Assembly: GCF_025698545.1 (NCBI RefSeq) | Contig: NC_068571.1 | Coordinates: 37,977,733-38,041,732, forward strand | Direction: 5' to 3' | Source: Gossypium raimondii | Taxonomy: Eukaryota; Streptophyta; Magnoliopsida; Malvales; Malvaceae | DNA: 64,000 nt | Shown here: positions 24,197 to 37,345 of the stretch, in pieces | Layout of the letters: each line of letters starts with the position of its first letter | Position numbering within the stretch: position 1 is the first letter of the stretch | Position numbers and translations under genes: made by a program | Notes under the pieces: model-generated | Told to the model about the DNA's origin: nothing | Databases searched by the model: none | The model's input: only the letters and a program-made list of their open reading frames with translations

Positions 24197-24875
24197 ATAG
24201 AAGGTGAGAAAATATGGGTTTTTCTTTTTATTGAGAGGGTTTAAAAATTATAAATAATTTTGTACATTATATAAAAAATAATTCAAAGTAGAAAAAAAAC
24301 CATATTTTTCTTTGTTTCCTTCTTCCATCCCACCTAAACAAAAAAAAAAACACAAAAAAGAAAGAAAGAAAGAAAAAAGACTAAAAAATAAGTAAAAATA
24401 AACCTTTGTTTATCTACAGTATCTTCTTTTACTGTATAATTAGGATTGTAGGCAAACTTAGAATTCATCAAAAAAACCTTTGTTTATTTAGATATTGATA
24501 ATGTCAGGCTGAGGTTTCCATTTCTTTCGTCACCACTCAATCTTGCTTTGGGTTTATCCGCAGCCAGATTACGTAAACCCATCGATTTTGATATTAAATA
24601 AAAAATAAGTAAAAATAATGATAAATAAATTTGAAATTCTCTCAAACTCACTAAACTGCCCTAAAATGTATCAATATATCAATAAACAATTTAGTTGAAA
24701 AGCATGAAATTGTTGAAAGCAGGAGCAAATTTGATTAAAGTAGAACAACAGTCTAGAAATCTCTGGTTAACCCAAAACGCCTAAAAACCTGTTCAAACTA
24801 AAACTCTAATTTACTTCCACATACCATACATGCAACCTTCTCCACTACCACACATTCTCAAATCCCAATCCCACT
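24197..24875. other. Nitrilase gene upstream region
   Basis: AT-rich sequence between the truncated LTR and the nitrilase start. It presumably contains the promoter, but no convincing TATA box at the expected distance was identified. An A-rich block with AAAG repeats lies at 24343-24385. Confidence 0.5.
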
Positions 24876-27842
24876 ATGTCAATAGTCCCCGCCCCACAAC
24901 CCGACGGACCTCTCTTCGCCGAGGTCGACATGGGTGGCGACGCTTCCGCCCCCACCGTCCGAGCTACCGTGGTCCAAGCTTCTACCATTTTCTATGACAC
25001 CCCCGCTACTTTAGACAAAGCGGAGAGGTTGTTGGCTGAAGCCGCCGGATATGGGTCTCAGCTAGTGGTGTTCCCTGAAGCGTTTATCGGCGGATATCCA
25101 CGCGGCTCCAACTTCGGCGTTACCATTGGGAACCGCACTGCTAAAGGGAAGGAAGACTTCCGGAAATATCACGCTTCGGCCATTGATGTTCCTGGTTTGT
25201 ATTTATCATGCTTTTTAAAATTTTGTTTCTGATCATTTCTGTCAGATTTTGGATAATAAATTTTGGGTTAATAATGCCACTTTCCATTAATGTTTGCTGC
25301 AGGTCCTGAAATCGAGCGTTTGGCGGCCATGGCTGGAAAGTATAAGGTTTACTTGGTGATGGGTGTGATAGAGAGAGATGGATACACTCTATATTGTACG
25401 GTGGTGTTTTTCGATTCTCAAGGTCGGTTCCTGGGGAAGCACCGCAAGATCATGCCGACGGCATTGGAGCGCATAATTTGGGGGTTTGGAGATGGATCCA
25501 CAATTCCGGTTTTCGAGACTCCCATCGGGAAAATAGGGGCTGCCATTTGTTGGGAAAATAAAATGCCACTTTTAAGAACAGCAATGTATGCAAAAGGTTC
25601 GATTATTTGACCCTTCACCTACATTTAGACGCTCAAAGTACATAATTTGATTTTGATTGCAAGTAGGGACCTGGTTAGACTAGAAAAAGAAGTATTTTTG
25701 CTTGAAAGTTGAAAACCCATTTCATTATCTAAAGAATTATTTTATATTTTATTCAAATATAAACAGTGATTCCAAAAAAAAAAGCATGGATATTGAATTA
25801 GTGATACGGGTTGGATTAACTTGAAATTGTGGAACACCATTGGGGCCAAATACTTCCTGTGCGCTTAGTGCTTAGTCTATTCTCCTTGGTATATGCTAGC
25901 AATAGGGAAATTTGTGTATTTTCTTAGTAACATAAATGTATTTTATTTTTGTTGTGTTTCTTGTATTTCTTATATCTTGTTTTACTTCCTTTTATGTGAT
26001 ATAGTTGTTTAGTGTTTAACATTATCGAATATGGTCGGTAAGCAGCCATAACTCTTGTAGAATGCATGAGTTACAGTGTGAGGGTGGTAGATACTTGATC
26101 ATGTTATTTAGGCCCAAATTAGCCCAAAATCAGTCATTCAACACCGAAGAATTATCTACCTGCAAAAGTTTTATCTACCAAAAGCTTTTTTATTTTTGCA
26201 AGGCTTTGAATGTACACATTGGATTGCAGGCATTGAAATATATTGTGCACCAACCGCTGATTCCAGGGATGTGTGGCAAGCATCAATGACCCATATAGCT
26301 CTTGAAGGCGGGTGTTTTGTGTTGTCAGCCAACCAGTTCTGTCGGAGGAAAGACTACCCACCTCCTCCAGAATATCTGTTTTCCGGGACAGAAGACGAAC
26401 TCAATCCAGATTCTGTCGTCTGTGCCGGTGGAAGTGTCATTATATCACCATCTGGAGCTATTCTGGCTGGACCCAATTACGATGGGGAGGCACTTATATC
26501 AGCAGATCTAGGTTTGTACAGTAATCCATGATTTAATATCTACTCAACTTCTCTTTCTAACTTGACCAAATCATTGCTGGATTGCATGCAATTGGTTGTT
26601 TCAGGGAGAATGTATTAGATTTAGAATCTAGAGAGAATGCCTTAAAAGTTATGAATAACCATTCAGCATATGGTTTTTTTCTCATCAAGATGTTGATGAG
26701 AAGTAATATTAATAGTTCAAGATGCTCTTTCTCTTGGACTTGGACTATGGATGATCCCGTGTTTCTTTAAAATTCTTGAGACACTTGTTTGTGTCAGAGG
26801 GTCCATGGGGAGCTGACCTTCAAAGCAATGTTGAGAATGGGTTTTCAATGCAATGATGACTTAAACCAAGGCTTTCAAAACCAGACCGGTGGTTGAACTG
26901 GTCAGACCACCGGTTCACCGGTCTGACCAGTTCGATTAAAAAATCACTAAAAATAAAAAAATAGAAAAAAACTGGTTCAACCACCGGTCAACTGGTTTTT
27001 TTAACCCTGTTCAACCAGTCTGTGTCAGTTTGCAGGTCAACTTCTTGTTCTGGACCGATACCTCAATCGGTTCCCAGTCCAACCAGTCTGACCGGTCTGT
27101 CCAGTTCTGAAAACCATGATTTAAACACTTGTTTCTGTGTGTATTTGTTTGATTTTGATATGAAATGTGGTGTGCATCGATTGTGTAGAGTTTGATCAGG
27201 AATTTAAGTGCTTAAATCATCTTTAACTTGTGAAGTGCCTTCGAGGACAAAACCATAAGGTTCAGTGGGCCAAACTAAACAATAGCTTGCAAGTTCGTGT
27301 GAATTGTAACATTTGTGTCGTGGTCCTAGAAAGAAACCATGAAACCAACATCGATTGTAAACTAAAGCTTGACTTGGGATACAAGTAGCCATACTATCTT
27401 TAACATGTGTATTTTGTGGACAAAATCTTGAAACTTAAAATGATTGAACCTTTCAGGTTGGAGTGGACCATAATACCATGTCTCAGTTTTTGAATCTGCA
27501 TGTGCTTGTCTATTTCTCTTTGTTTGCTTGTCCAAGTTCTTGTAGGCAGGATTCCTGTTTCCGACTACTATGTCCCTTGCATGTTTCAACTCCACTGGTT
27601 CTGCAAACTTTGATATTAACTTTCTTTATTGATCACCGACTGAAATGGATGATATATATGTATATATGATTAAATGACAAGCAGATATGGGAGAAATTGC
27701 ACGGGCGAAATTCGATTTCGATGTGGTGGGCCATTATTCAAGACCAGAAGTGCTTAGCTTGATTGTGAGAGACCATCCAGCAAAGCCAGTTACTTTTACA
27801 TCGGCATCTGAAAAAACTGAAGACGCTTATAAGTTGCTGTGA
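24876..27842 (+). CDS. NIT4: NIT4-type nitrilase / nitrile hydratase (beta-cyanoalanine)
   Basis: Four exons: 24876-25194, 25303-25596, 26230-26511 and 27685-27842, all with GT-AG introns, give 1053 bases and a 350-residue protein, the normal length of plant NIT4. The carbon-nitrogen hydrolase catalytic triad is present: Glu68 in [14 protein letters not shown], Lys155 in [11 protein letters not shown], Cys189 in [32 protein letters not shown] and [13 protein letters not shown] are strong NIT4 signatures. The enzyme converts beta-cyano-L-alanine to aspartate plus ammonia or to asparagine, completing cyanide detoxification coupled to ethylene synthesis; it probably acts in the cytosol. The start MSIVPAP is the first ATG before the conserved core. 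After Cys189 the sequence reads WENK where I remember WENR in relatives, a mild change. No frame break was found. Intron 3 (1173 bases) hosts a MITE. Confidence 0.95.
26867..27115. mobile_element. MITE in nitrilase intron 3
   Basis: A 249-base segment dense in GGTTGAACTGGT, CACCGGTT and ACCGGTCTGACC inverted motifs. The ends GGCTTTCAAAACC and (other strand) GGTTTTCAGAAC are inverted, and the flanks ATGACTTAAAC (26856-26866) and ATGATTTAAAC (27116-27126) look like an 11-bp target duplication with one mismatch. The size of the duplication suggests a Mutator-like family; that is inference. Confidence 0.7.
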
Positions 27843-27880
27843 TCTTAAGTTATACGCATTGGGTCCCTCGTAATCAGATG

Positions 27881-27886
27881 AATAAA
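27881..27886 (+). terminator. Polyadenylation signal of the nitrilase gene
   Basis: AATAAA lies 38 bases after the stop codon. A second AATAAA occurs near 28113. Either could serve. Confidence 0.5.
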
Positions 27887-28918
27887 AGTTGTATAGCCAC
27901 CAATTGTAGGGTATTGGAATGCATCTCTCTTTCAACAGATGACCCCTTTGTGCTCGTGTTCATCCATCCCCTCTGTAACTAATGATACAGAACCTTGATT
28001 CTGCGAATTTCCCTTCATTTTATGCCGCTACTTTTTACTGTCCATTTTCTTGGTTTGAAAGTTGTGGTGGGATTCATTAGCTATTATGTTGTGCATGCCA
28101 TTAACAAGTGTAAATAAAATTAATGCTGCTCAATTTTGGTGTTTTCATTATTTAAAAACCATGGTGCATCAATAATAAAAATGTCCAGTATATAACATTT
28201 TCACCCTCACTGGTCAAATAATTGAAGGAGGGAAGACCATTGGGGCCTGGGGTGGAGAATGAAAGATACAGAGGTGGTGTCAGTTAATCATACAAATTAC
28301 AAAGGCATGTGAGGTGTCTGGAGTTTTGTCAAATGTATGTTTTTGAGACAAATTTCATTCCACACGATTTGGTAGGATAATGTCACATGGATGATGGTGA
28401 CTTGTGTAAAAAAGAATACATAAGATACCAAGTAACATGTTGGAAATAATTCAGAATAATAATATTAATAAAAGTGTCTCGTTAATTAATTATTTTTAAT
28501 TTCTTAATCCTCGACCCCGACATTTCCTTATTCTACATTGGAGCTGAATAATTGAGTTGTGGACAAGGGATAAAACCATGTTCAAAGAACATGGAGAAAC
28601 AAGACAAAGGAACCCCTTTCCCCATTTCTCTTTTTTCATAGTGTCAGAGTATGATTCCCAATCATCCGGCTGTTGACAAGTGTCACTACTCCCAGATTAG
28701 AGACAAGAATTTATGAACCCCATAATTGTTTTATGCTTTATAAATATCCATAAATTCACAAGGTTAATTTACAGTTTCAGCTTTTCCCAAGTTTGGCAAA
28801 TGATTAAAAACATAAGCAGCAAAAACCAGCTTTTGAATTTCAAGAAAATGCAACAAAGCCATCGGTAATGAGAGCTAAAGAAAAAAAACAAACAAACAAA
28901 TAACAAGTTTCTTCTATC
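27887..28918. other. Convergent intergenic region
   Basis: The 3' flanks of the plus-strand nitrilase gene and the minus-strand coiled-coil gene meet here. No further gene, repeat array or transposon end was seen. Confidence 0.6.
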
Positions 28919-31340
28919 TTAGCTTGTTGAAGTTCGGCCTTCACTTATTGTACCGATGAGCTTGGGCTTCGAAACACCCCCCTTTGACACCGGCGAGCCT
29001 GTCTCGAAATGGCTCCATTGCCTGGTCGGACTAGGAAAACTTTGGATGGGAGCTATTTTATTACTATGTAATATATGATCTCTTAGACTCTTAACTGATC
29101 TATATCTTTTAATCTCGTCTTCGTAATCCTGTGCCTGGACTTGCGACGGTGGATTGTATGTCCCATCCCTCTCGAACTTTTCTGGGATTTCGAGTTCAAA
29201 ATCCCAATCTTTAGAGTTTGAGTTTCCTCTTTCTAAGCAAATACTTCCCCATGAAATCATCTCAGAAAGTGATTTCCTTCCCTTGCTTTCTTTTTCGACC
29301 CAAGTTTTCTTCGATCCATCTTCGACATAATCTCTGTAAGCATAGCTCCATTTGTAGCTCATGTCATTGTTGTCCATGTTTAATTCAATGGAGTGAAGAT
29401 CACTATCAGCTGAATCATCTCCTTGGCACTCTTCCTCGTTCGTAACATTGATTTTATCTACATCTTTCTCGACTATTTGACAGGATCCAAAATCAATCTC
29501 CTTCAAATAAGCTTCGAGCTCTTTGATTCTCTGCAGATTCGGTGAACCATCACCATTTTCTTCGTCTAGTTTGTTTCCTAGGTAGGTCTCAAGTTCATTT
29601 CTCAACTTTTCGACGACTGCATTCTTCTCCTCGAAATGATATTTAGCTTCAGAGAGCTTCATCTGGACTCGCTCCTCTCGTAATACATCAGCAAACTGAA
29701 GCATTTCCCTTTCCTTGTCAATTTCTTCCTTCACTTTAGCTGACTCTCGTTTCAGTTCTTCGACTGTGGCTCGATCTTCTCCAATGCCTCGAGCCAACTC
29801 GTCGCAGACTTGCTCCAGTATCTCTTTCGCCCTCTTCTCACTCTCGAGGTCCTTCATTGCCTTGGACAGTGATGCTGCGGTATCAGCCAATTCCTTTCCA
29901 AGTTTCTTGTTCAATCTCTCAGTTTGCCTCCTGAGTTTCTTCTCCACCTCAAGCTCTTGGGCAATGCACGAAACGGCATTGTGGATTCTCTCGCGCTCTT
30001 TCCTCTTCCAAGTGGCCTTTTCCTCCGCAAAATGCCTCATGAGGTGCTCGATTTCATTGCGGTTGGATCGTTGCTCTCGAACCAATTGATCAACATGGAT
30101 TCGAGCTCGATCAATTTCAACACGTAATGCTGAGACCAAAGACATGCTCGTCGTATGTTGCTCTTCGAGACCACAAATTCGATTCAAAACTTTAAGTAGT
30201 TCTTTAGAAGTGGCTAAGCCATTACTCACATCCTTTAAACGAGCTCTAACTCCAATTATGCATCCGCCATGATTTTTGCCTTTAGAATGAGTTTCAATCT
30301 GCATTGCAAGGCATATCATCAGTACCCAAAATAAATAAAATTACCCAAATATACAAACAAAAACGAACATAGATATCTAAAAAAGCTCACACAATTGAAA
30401 ATATTTGATCTGCAATAAATTTAAAATTGCAGATTGTGGTGGATAAATCTGGGCAGATGTCATTATCAATGTTCCCCACTTCTATTTTCAACAAAAAGTG
30501 AAATTTTAATTCTAAAAAACAATTGCAAAAATATGATAATTTCCCCATTGCAAAACCGTAAGAGAAAGAGCCATTTTGAAGAAAACAACAGTAGAACATG
30601 CATTTGCCAAGATTTGCAGATAATGACACCAAAAAAGTGCTCTGGTTGAAAGAGAAAAACTTAAGAATTAAAGCCAAAAGTTAGAAAGAAAAAAGAAAAG
30701 AAAGTTATCACCTCCATGAAACTACCACTGCCAACAGGGCCCAAGCTCCCCAACTTATAATCAGTTACTTGAAGCTTTTGAGAAACAATTGAAGCTCTTC
30801 TCCTATGAGATTGGACTCTGCCTCCATCCATCTTCTACGAAAAAAAAAATGCAGCCAATAAGATTTTCAGAAGAAATATTTTCCAGAACTTCAAACTGAT
30901 ATAAAGCATGAACAAATTAAAAACCCAACCTCTGAAAAAGGACTATAGGACGGATCAGACAAATTTTGGGCCAAAGTATGAGCCATTTTTGCAACTCTAC
31001 AAGCTTTTCTCCTCTTATCTTTCTTCGCCAATACTTCCTTAGGTTGTGGGGAAGGGATTGTATTAATCTCCCACAAAGTGGCAGCAAGTTTTCTAGCAGA
31101 AACTGAGGCTTCTTTGGTTTGGGCAACAATCTTTGATGGAAATTCAGCGCTTGGCATTGCTAATGACGGCGACTTCGTTGTAGCCGTTATCCATGTAGGA
31201 ACAGGGGTCGTTGATCCTGCCTTTTTTCCCACCAAAACTGCACGCTTGAATCTGTATTTTTGGATGAAAGATGATGACGACGACGATGGAGAAGAAGATG
31301 AACAATCTCGTTTTCTTATCTTACATGGTGTTGTTGCCAT
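28919..31340 (-). CDS. Coiled-coil protein of the USO1-like family (At5g41620/At1g64180 type)
   Basis: Three exons on the minus strand: 30930-31340, 30712-30834 and 28919-30298, all joined in phase 0, give 637 residues. Exon 1 begins MATTPCKIRKR, is Ser-rich and basic, and carries VSARKLAATLWEIN near residue 80. Exon 2 contributes MDGGRVQSHRRRASIVSQKL. Exon 3 holds a long coiled coil of about 200 residues (roughly 209-412; EELKRESAKVKEEIDKERE is typical) and an acidic, poorly structured tail with WSYAYRDYVEDGSKKTWVEKE. The order is that of plant proteins annotated as intracellular transport USO1-like; the name reflects only coiled-coil similarity, and the true role is unknown. The exon 2 acceptor could be read at 30834 or three bases further in, changing one Lys. 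The start is the ATG at 31338-31340. Confidence 0.88.
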
Positions 31341-33014
31341 GACATTATAGGTTATATATATTTGATTATTTTTTATTTTGACAAGATTTTGGTCTCAAAT
31401 TCGATGACCCAATTTCAAAATTTTGAAGTATTTTGGGATACCACTCAAGATCTCATTGAAGATTCGAGAAAGAAACCAAAAAATGAAGGTTTTATTTATT
31501 TATTGTTTCAAGGAATGGGAAGTTTTTAAAAATGGAATATCAGAAGAGGCAAAAGTGAGGGAAAAGATGATGGAAGAAAACAGATTAAAGAAAAGGCATG
31601 TTTACTTTTTAGGCAAGTCCCTGACCCTCAAAGAACTTGTTGCCTTGAATTCATCAATTGGAAAAAAGAAGAAGAAGAAGCAAAGACAGTGACAATGAAA
31701 TTATGAATCAAGGATTCTTCTTCTTCTTCTGGATTTTACAGAAAGAAAGGAATAGCTTTTTTTATATATAAAAAAAATCACAAAAAGCGTTTTCAAGAAG
31801 TGGGCAGCTGTCAACAACAAATATAATGTCAAAAGATTTGATTAGGAAAAATAATAAAATAGAAAGAAGAAAGGAGTCATCGTCTCAATATCAGATTTTA
31901 GTGTTTTATGGATACAACATGTTTTATTATAATATTATGCAATTCTTTTACTAAATTAATTTTATATATTATTTGTGGATTCAGTCTTTTAACTCAATTC
32001 ACATCCGCATTGTGAGCTATTTAAGAGTAGGATATAAAAATCATAGACTAGGAAGAAAATGTAAAATTTCACTTTAGCCCTTTAAGTCTTATAAGATTTT
32101 AATTTAGTAAAAGATAAAATTACACTTTACCGCTCCCCAAAATGAAATTTTTTATTTAATATTATAAATTTTATAAAGATATAAGCTATTAAAATTGTAA
32201 AATTATATTTTAACTCTCATAAAAATATACATTTGAATTCCCTCCTAAATTTTTTTCACTCAATTAATCAAATGTAAAAACAAAAGTTTAGATAATACAA
32301 TATTGAAGGTAATTTAATAAGTTATTCATGAAAAGAAAAACCATTCACTTCTCCAATTTTTTTTTAAAATTAACTGTTATCTAGCTCTTAAATAAGAATG
32401 TCAACATACTTAAATTCATAGTATTCTATATTAAATCTCAACAAATTATATTTTATTATTTTCTTATTGCATTAATTTTTAATCGAATTATTTTTATATT
32501 ATTTTATTTTTCAACCATATAATAAATGTATCATAAAGAATAATATATATTAATTACTTTCTATTAACTTTGTTTTAATTTTTTATTTTTATAATTGGAG
32601 GTAGGGAACGGATTGCTTGAGATTAAACTCAAACTCTCATGCTTACAACATAATTTATATATGACATATGAAATTTAAATAATTTATTGAGAAATTCTAT
32701 ATCATAAAACTAGTTTATTTATGAAACTATATGTAAGTTTAAAAAATTAAAAAAATAATTTGATAGATTTTAAATGAAATGGGTAAGTGGAATCTTTAGT
32801 TTTGTAGAAATAATAATGAGCACATCAGCAAAAATCATGAATAATAAGATTCCATAATAGTAAAATTATTTTCCTAATAAGAATGATCATATGATCTTAA
32901 AAAGTATACTAAATGCTATCAGAACAGGAAAATCATGACAGAAAGAATGCCAAATTTAAGATGACCCAAAACCACCTTTTTATATACCTAATTTGGTGGT
33001 TAAAATTTTGGTTA
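31341..33014. other. Upstream region of the coiled-coil gene, gene-free
   Basis: The part nearest 31340 should hold the promoter and 5' UTR of the minus-strand gene. The plus-strand ORF at 31423-31692 ends in a Lys run from GAAGAA repeats and has no recognisable domain, so it is left out. Segments near 32060-32250 have the wording of diverged MITE arms. Confidence 0.55.
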
Positions 33015-33125
33015 ATTGAGCCCTATGTGATGATCTAATGGTTAAGGGTGTTCATCGCTCTAGATGTGGCCTGAATTCAAGTCGCACTAGTTGTGTTAGT
33101 TGTTTGAGCTTACCTAAAAGAAATT
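33015..33125 (+). mobile_element. tRNA-derived SINE-like unit
   Basis: GTTAATTGAGCCCTATGTG is followed by an A-box-like GATCTAATGGTTAAGGG and a B-box-like GAATTCAAGTC about 35 bases later, the internal pol III promoter layout of plant SINEs. A relative with the same leader lies at 37239. Confidence 0.5.
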
Positions 33126-33589
33126 GGTTAATTTATTTGGATGAGTTGAGTTGAAATCTTTTCTCAAGCATTTTTTTAGTTTATGTTTTTAACTAATAAC
33201 CTTTTTATTTATATGAACAAAATAAAAAATATCTAATTAAATAATAAAAAATATATTTTATATATCATTATCTTACATATATACCAATTTCTTATATATA
33301 ATTTTATGTGTCAAATATTTATTTTCACTTATATTGTGAGTAGAATAAATTGAATATTATAAAAAGTATTTTTGTGTTAAATATTTTTCACTTACATTTA
33401 ACCACTAGGATAAATGGCAAATAATGTTATAAGCAAATCACGTTTGGAAAAGTGCTTTTCAAACGTGTTTTTGCCTCACCAGTAGTTTAGTTAGTAAAAA
33501 TAGCTTATTTGCGCAAATAACCCCTAATGCTTTTTTAAAAAAAAAATTACATATCCATAATTTTACCCAAAAGAATTAAAACATTCATT

Positions 33590-34310
33590 AATATAGTATT
33601 TAATATCTAAATTTGAAATTTTTTTTAATTTGACATCTGAACTTGACACTTTTTTTACATTTGGTACTTAAACTTGTCAAATGTTATACAAATTGCCCCC
33701 AAAACACCAACGACGTTAGTTTAAAAAGATGGGAAATAAATAGATAATGTATGATCTACATATGACAGATGACATGAAATTTAATGGCAGGAATGATTAT
33801 ATTTATTTGGAGTTTCATCTGTTTCACTAAATAATATGCTCAAATTTTATTTTTCACAAGGGTTGAGATTACTTTGATTGTTAATGGAAGGACTGATTCA
33901 AGAGGGATTGCATGCTTAAAGTATGGCTTGTTCTTCACAAAAAGGCAGTGTCAAAGGAAATCTATGTTCTAAAATTGTGCTTTGAGCTACGCTTAACAAA
34001 TAGATATTGAATAAGAAAACAAGAGTTTTAAAACCCAAAATAAAAGGAATTTATTATGTTAAGTTAAAATAAATTAAACTAAAAGTAATTGAACATTTAA
34101 AATACAAAATAAAAAATCCATGTCTCCTTCCACATGTCGGTTATACTCGAAATAACACTTTTGGTATATTGAGGTCATTTGTATAACATTTGACAAGTTC
34201 AAGTACCAAATTGAACAAAAAAATCTTATGTACCAAATTAAAAAAATGTCAAATTCAAGTATCAAATTAGACTAAAAAATTAAATATCAAATTAGGAAAA
34301 ATTGTAAAAT
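33590..34310. mobile_element. Inverted-repeat element with about 130-bp arms
   Basis: The left arm at about 33598-33722 contains TTTGACATCTGAACTTGACA and GGTACTTAAACTTGTCAAATGTTATACAAA. The right arm, about 34160-34305, carries the complement, including TTTGTATAACATTTGACAAG. The spacer of about 430 bases encodes nothing recognisable. This looks like a long-TIR non-autonomous DNA element. Confidence 0.65.
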
Positions 34311-37238
34311 TCATTATATAGATTTGTTAATAATTTTAGTAAAATTTAATAATTATAATGTATCAAATAAAATGATTATAAATCCATTAACAATATCTTA
34401 ATATAACATTTATTTGTAAAGTCTTAATTTACTAAATTGGTCAACAACTTGTTGGCACCTAAAGAGCAAGTTTCAATTTCTGTTATTGCCATCTCAATGT
34501 ACCAAAAAGTTATCAGATCGTGTTACACATCTACACCACGGCAAGCCAACCACTTTGGCCAACTAAGACCTTGCTACTCGCTGAGATACTCCGCTTAAAG
34601 ATACCTCGCCTAGATACTTTTATGTTGCACCTCGGCCTTACTTGGTCTCATAAAGGTGGTCTACTCAAGCTAACTTACAAATATGAGACTTCCCACAGCC
34701 ACTTCAACCACGTCTCCAAAGTTGGTTGTGACCCATCAATCCAACTATTTAGGGGTTTTGGTTCAAGGAATATAGGAATGTAAGATTAGAATTATCTTGT
34801 TTGATTAATTTGGTCTGAATGTAAAATTTAAGTGTTTGGTTGATGTAATGTAACATATTTTACTAACTGCCATTGCTATAGAATTTGTTATTTTTAAAAA
34901 GTTTAGTTCCTTTAATAATTTTTAATCTCAATTTTCATAAATTTATGATAAATTATTATAATTTTTATTTTATTACAATAAGTAAATATATAATCTTGAA
35001 AAAATTTACAAATCATAATTCTAATAATTCATGAAAAGTGATTGTATTTTAACCCATAATTATAATCATAAACATAATTAATATACTAATAAATAAATCA
35101 TTGGAGTAAATATAATAATTATAAGGGTAAACAACACTAATTGACCCTAAATTTTATTTAAAATTAAATTTCAATAGCTCAATTTTCAAAAATCACATAA
35201 AAGCCACTAACACTAACTACTGTTAAGAGGATAATGTGGTATATTAATTTAAATGGTTAATTACTAATTTGATCCCTGAACTATAATTCTTCTTAGGCAC
35301 TTTTGCCATGCCCTTTCCTTTCCCCCTCCCCCCCTACTTAGACATCCTATGTTGTATTCAAGAATCCAACTACAAAACTAGCAAAGGAAAAAAAAGTTCT
35401 TAACTAAAGCAAGGTAAACATCACCCCTCGTACAAACCCGATTCTCTTACACTAAACAAATAAACACAAGAAAATACAAAAATGAGAATAAAAATTTACA
35501 CTAAATACTCATGTCTCTCGAAAGAGTCACGCCTTCAACTACTAATAATGTGATCAAAGCATGTTCCCCAAAATCATGCCTCCACTAACACTTAAATTAT
35601 CTAGCATGCTCCACCCAAGTTTTTGTGTAATTGAAAAAAATTATAAGCTCACCAAAGTAAAGAAGACCTCGCCCACACTTTTTGTCTCAAGGGAATATCA
35701 CTTCCCTTTGACTAGAAGGGCAATTGTTATACATTTGAATTTCCCTAAGCAAACTTGGGCAAGTCAACCACTTTGAGCGAGCAATACCTTGCCATGACTT
35801 CACCCATAGATACCTCCCATGGAGACAACTATATTGACTGTAATCGATATTTATTAGTAAATTAATGCTATTGAATTAAGTTTTGGATAACTAACCATTT
35901 TTATTCCTCGTACCAAACCGATTCATATTTTAGGTAATATTGAATCGACCTACGAAGGATGATTGAGAGGGCATTTCTAAAGCTGACCATGATTCATCAA
36001 ACCTACTATCTCCTAGATAGTAGGCATCGTGAGAAGCATACATGATTGAAGGACCTCATGCAAAAGGGGACATGCATATAACGTTACTCTTCCAAATTCC
36101 ATAATGCATGATCACCCAACCAACTAAAAAGAAAGACATAAATAGGGACTGATAAGAAAAATTGCACATAAGACAAGGGGTAGATTACAAATAAAGAAAT
36201 TAGGGGGAAAGTACAAAGTAATAATTGTGGAAATGTGAGCCACCCATAAATCCCTAACTTTAACGATCAATCAATGGATTAATCAGTATCTTCCCGCAAG
36301 CAAACAAAAAGAAAGGAAAACATTGATTGCGAAGGAAAGCCGAGGCCATGAGGAAGGGACCCACTATCACCAACGGCTCTATTTCTTTGGAATTTTATCT
36401 TCGGATTTTCCATTTTCTTATCTCTTTCTCCTCCAAAAACAAATAAAAGAAACAAACTAACTTAATAATTAAAATTTTTAATTTTTTTCCAAGTGAGTTA
36501 ACATGCTAAGATAAACATTTTTGGAACAATAATCGCCTAATCAATCATATTATGAGTTGGTCCGAAAATTTAAAATAAATAAATTATTAATTATATAATA
36601 TTTTAGTCCATAGGTCAATCAATTTTATACATCTCATTAAATTGATGCCTCGATCATTTTCGCTCCAACCGATTCAATTCGATTCAAACACTACTAAGTA
36701 AGATACACATTTAAGATATTAAAATATTTTTTTGTTACATTAGTTGTGAAATTCTAAATTTCTCAAATAAAACTAGATTTTCATATGTTTAAAATATATT
36801 GTTAATATTTGTACTTTGATAAATTTTGAGATTCAATACTTAAAAATTAACAATTAAGTCCTACTTTTTTTTATCTAAAAGTCCTATTTCAACCATAAAA
36901 ATCGTAAGTATTTTCTCTTAAATTTTGTCAATTTGGCATGTTGATTAGGCTACTCTCATGTGACGTGTCATATGTTTGACGGAAAATAAACATGTTAAGT
37001 TGACAAATTTTAATGAAAACTACCAATAACGATAATGATTGAACTAAGATTTTTAAATTGAAAAAATAGTAAGATTGAAATTTTAACTTTTACAACAGAT
37101 AAATTAAATCATAAATTCTATAAAAATACAATGACTAACAGCATATTTTAAATTCTTTTATTTTTTTATTTTAACCTTTATGTATTATTATTGATTGAAC
37201 CATTAATGGAGTGACGAAAGATTATATAAAATCCTTAG
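34311..37238. other. Gene-free stretch with a diverged duplicated segment
   Basis: No gene is supported. The segment near 34541-34775 (CCAACCACTTTGGCCAACTAAGACCTTGC ... AGATACCTCGCC) has a diverged relative at about 35762-36005 (CAACCACTTTGAGCGAGCAATACCTTGCC ... GATACCTCCCATGG), so an unnamed dispersed repeat occurs twice. The ORFs at 34520-34783 and 35561-35776 sit on it and show no known domain. Confidence 0.45.
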
Positions 37239-37345
37239 TTGATTGAGCCCTTTGTGTTGGCTTGATGGTTAGAGTATTTACTGCTTGAGGTGTAGCTTCG
37301 GTTCAAATTACGCTAATCGCGCTGCTATTAAGACTTTACCCTCTT
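37239..37345 (+). mobile_element. tRNA-derived SINE-like unit
   Basis: It begins GTTGATTGAGCCCTTTGTG, then has an A-box-like GGCTTGATGGTTAGAG and a B-box-like GGTTCAAATTACG, and ends with a pyrimidine-rich tract before an A-run. The leader matches the unit at 33015, so the two belong to one family. Confidence 0.6.

Noticed and set aside
31423-31692. 89-residue plus-strand ORF with a Lys tail
   Set aside because: It is antisense to the promoter region of the coiled-coil gene, ends in a GAA microsatellite, and matches no family I know.
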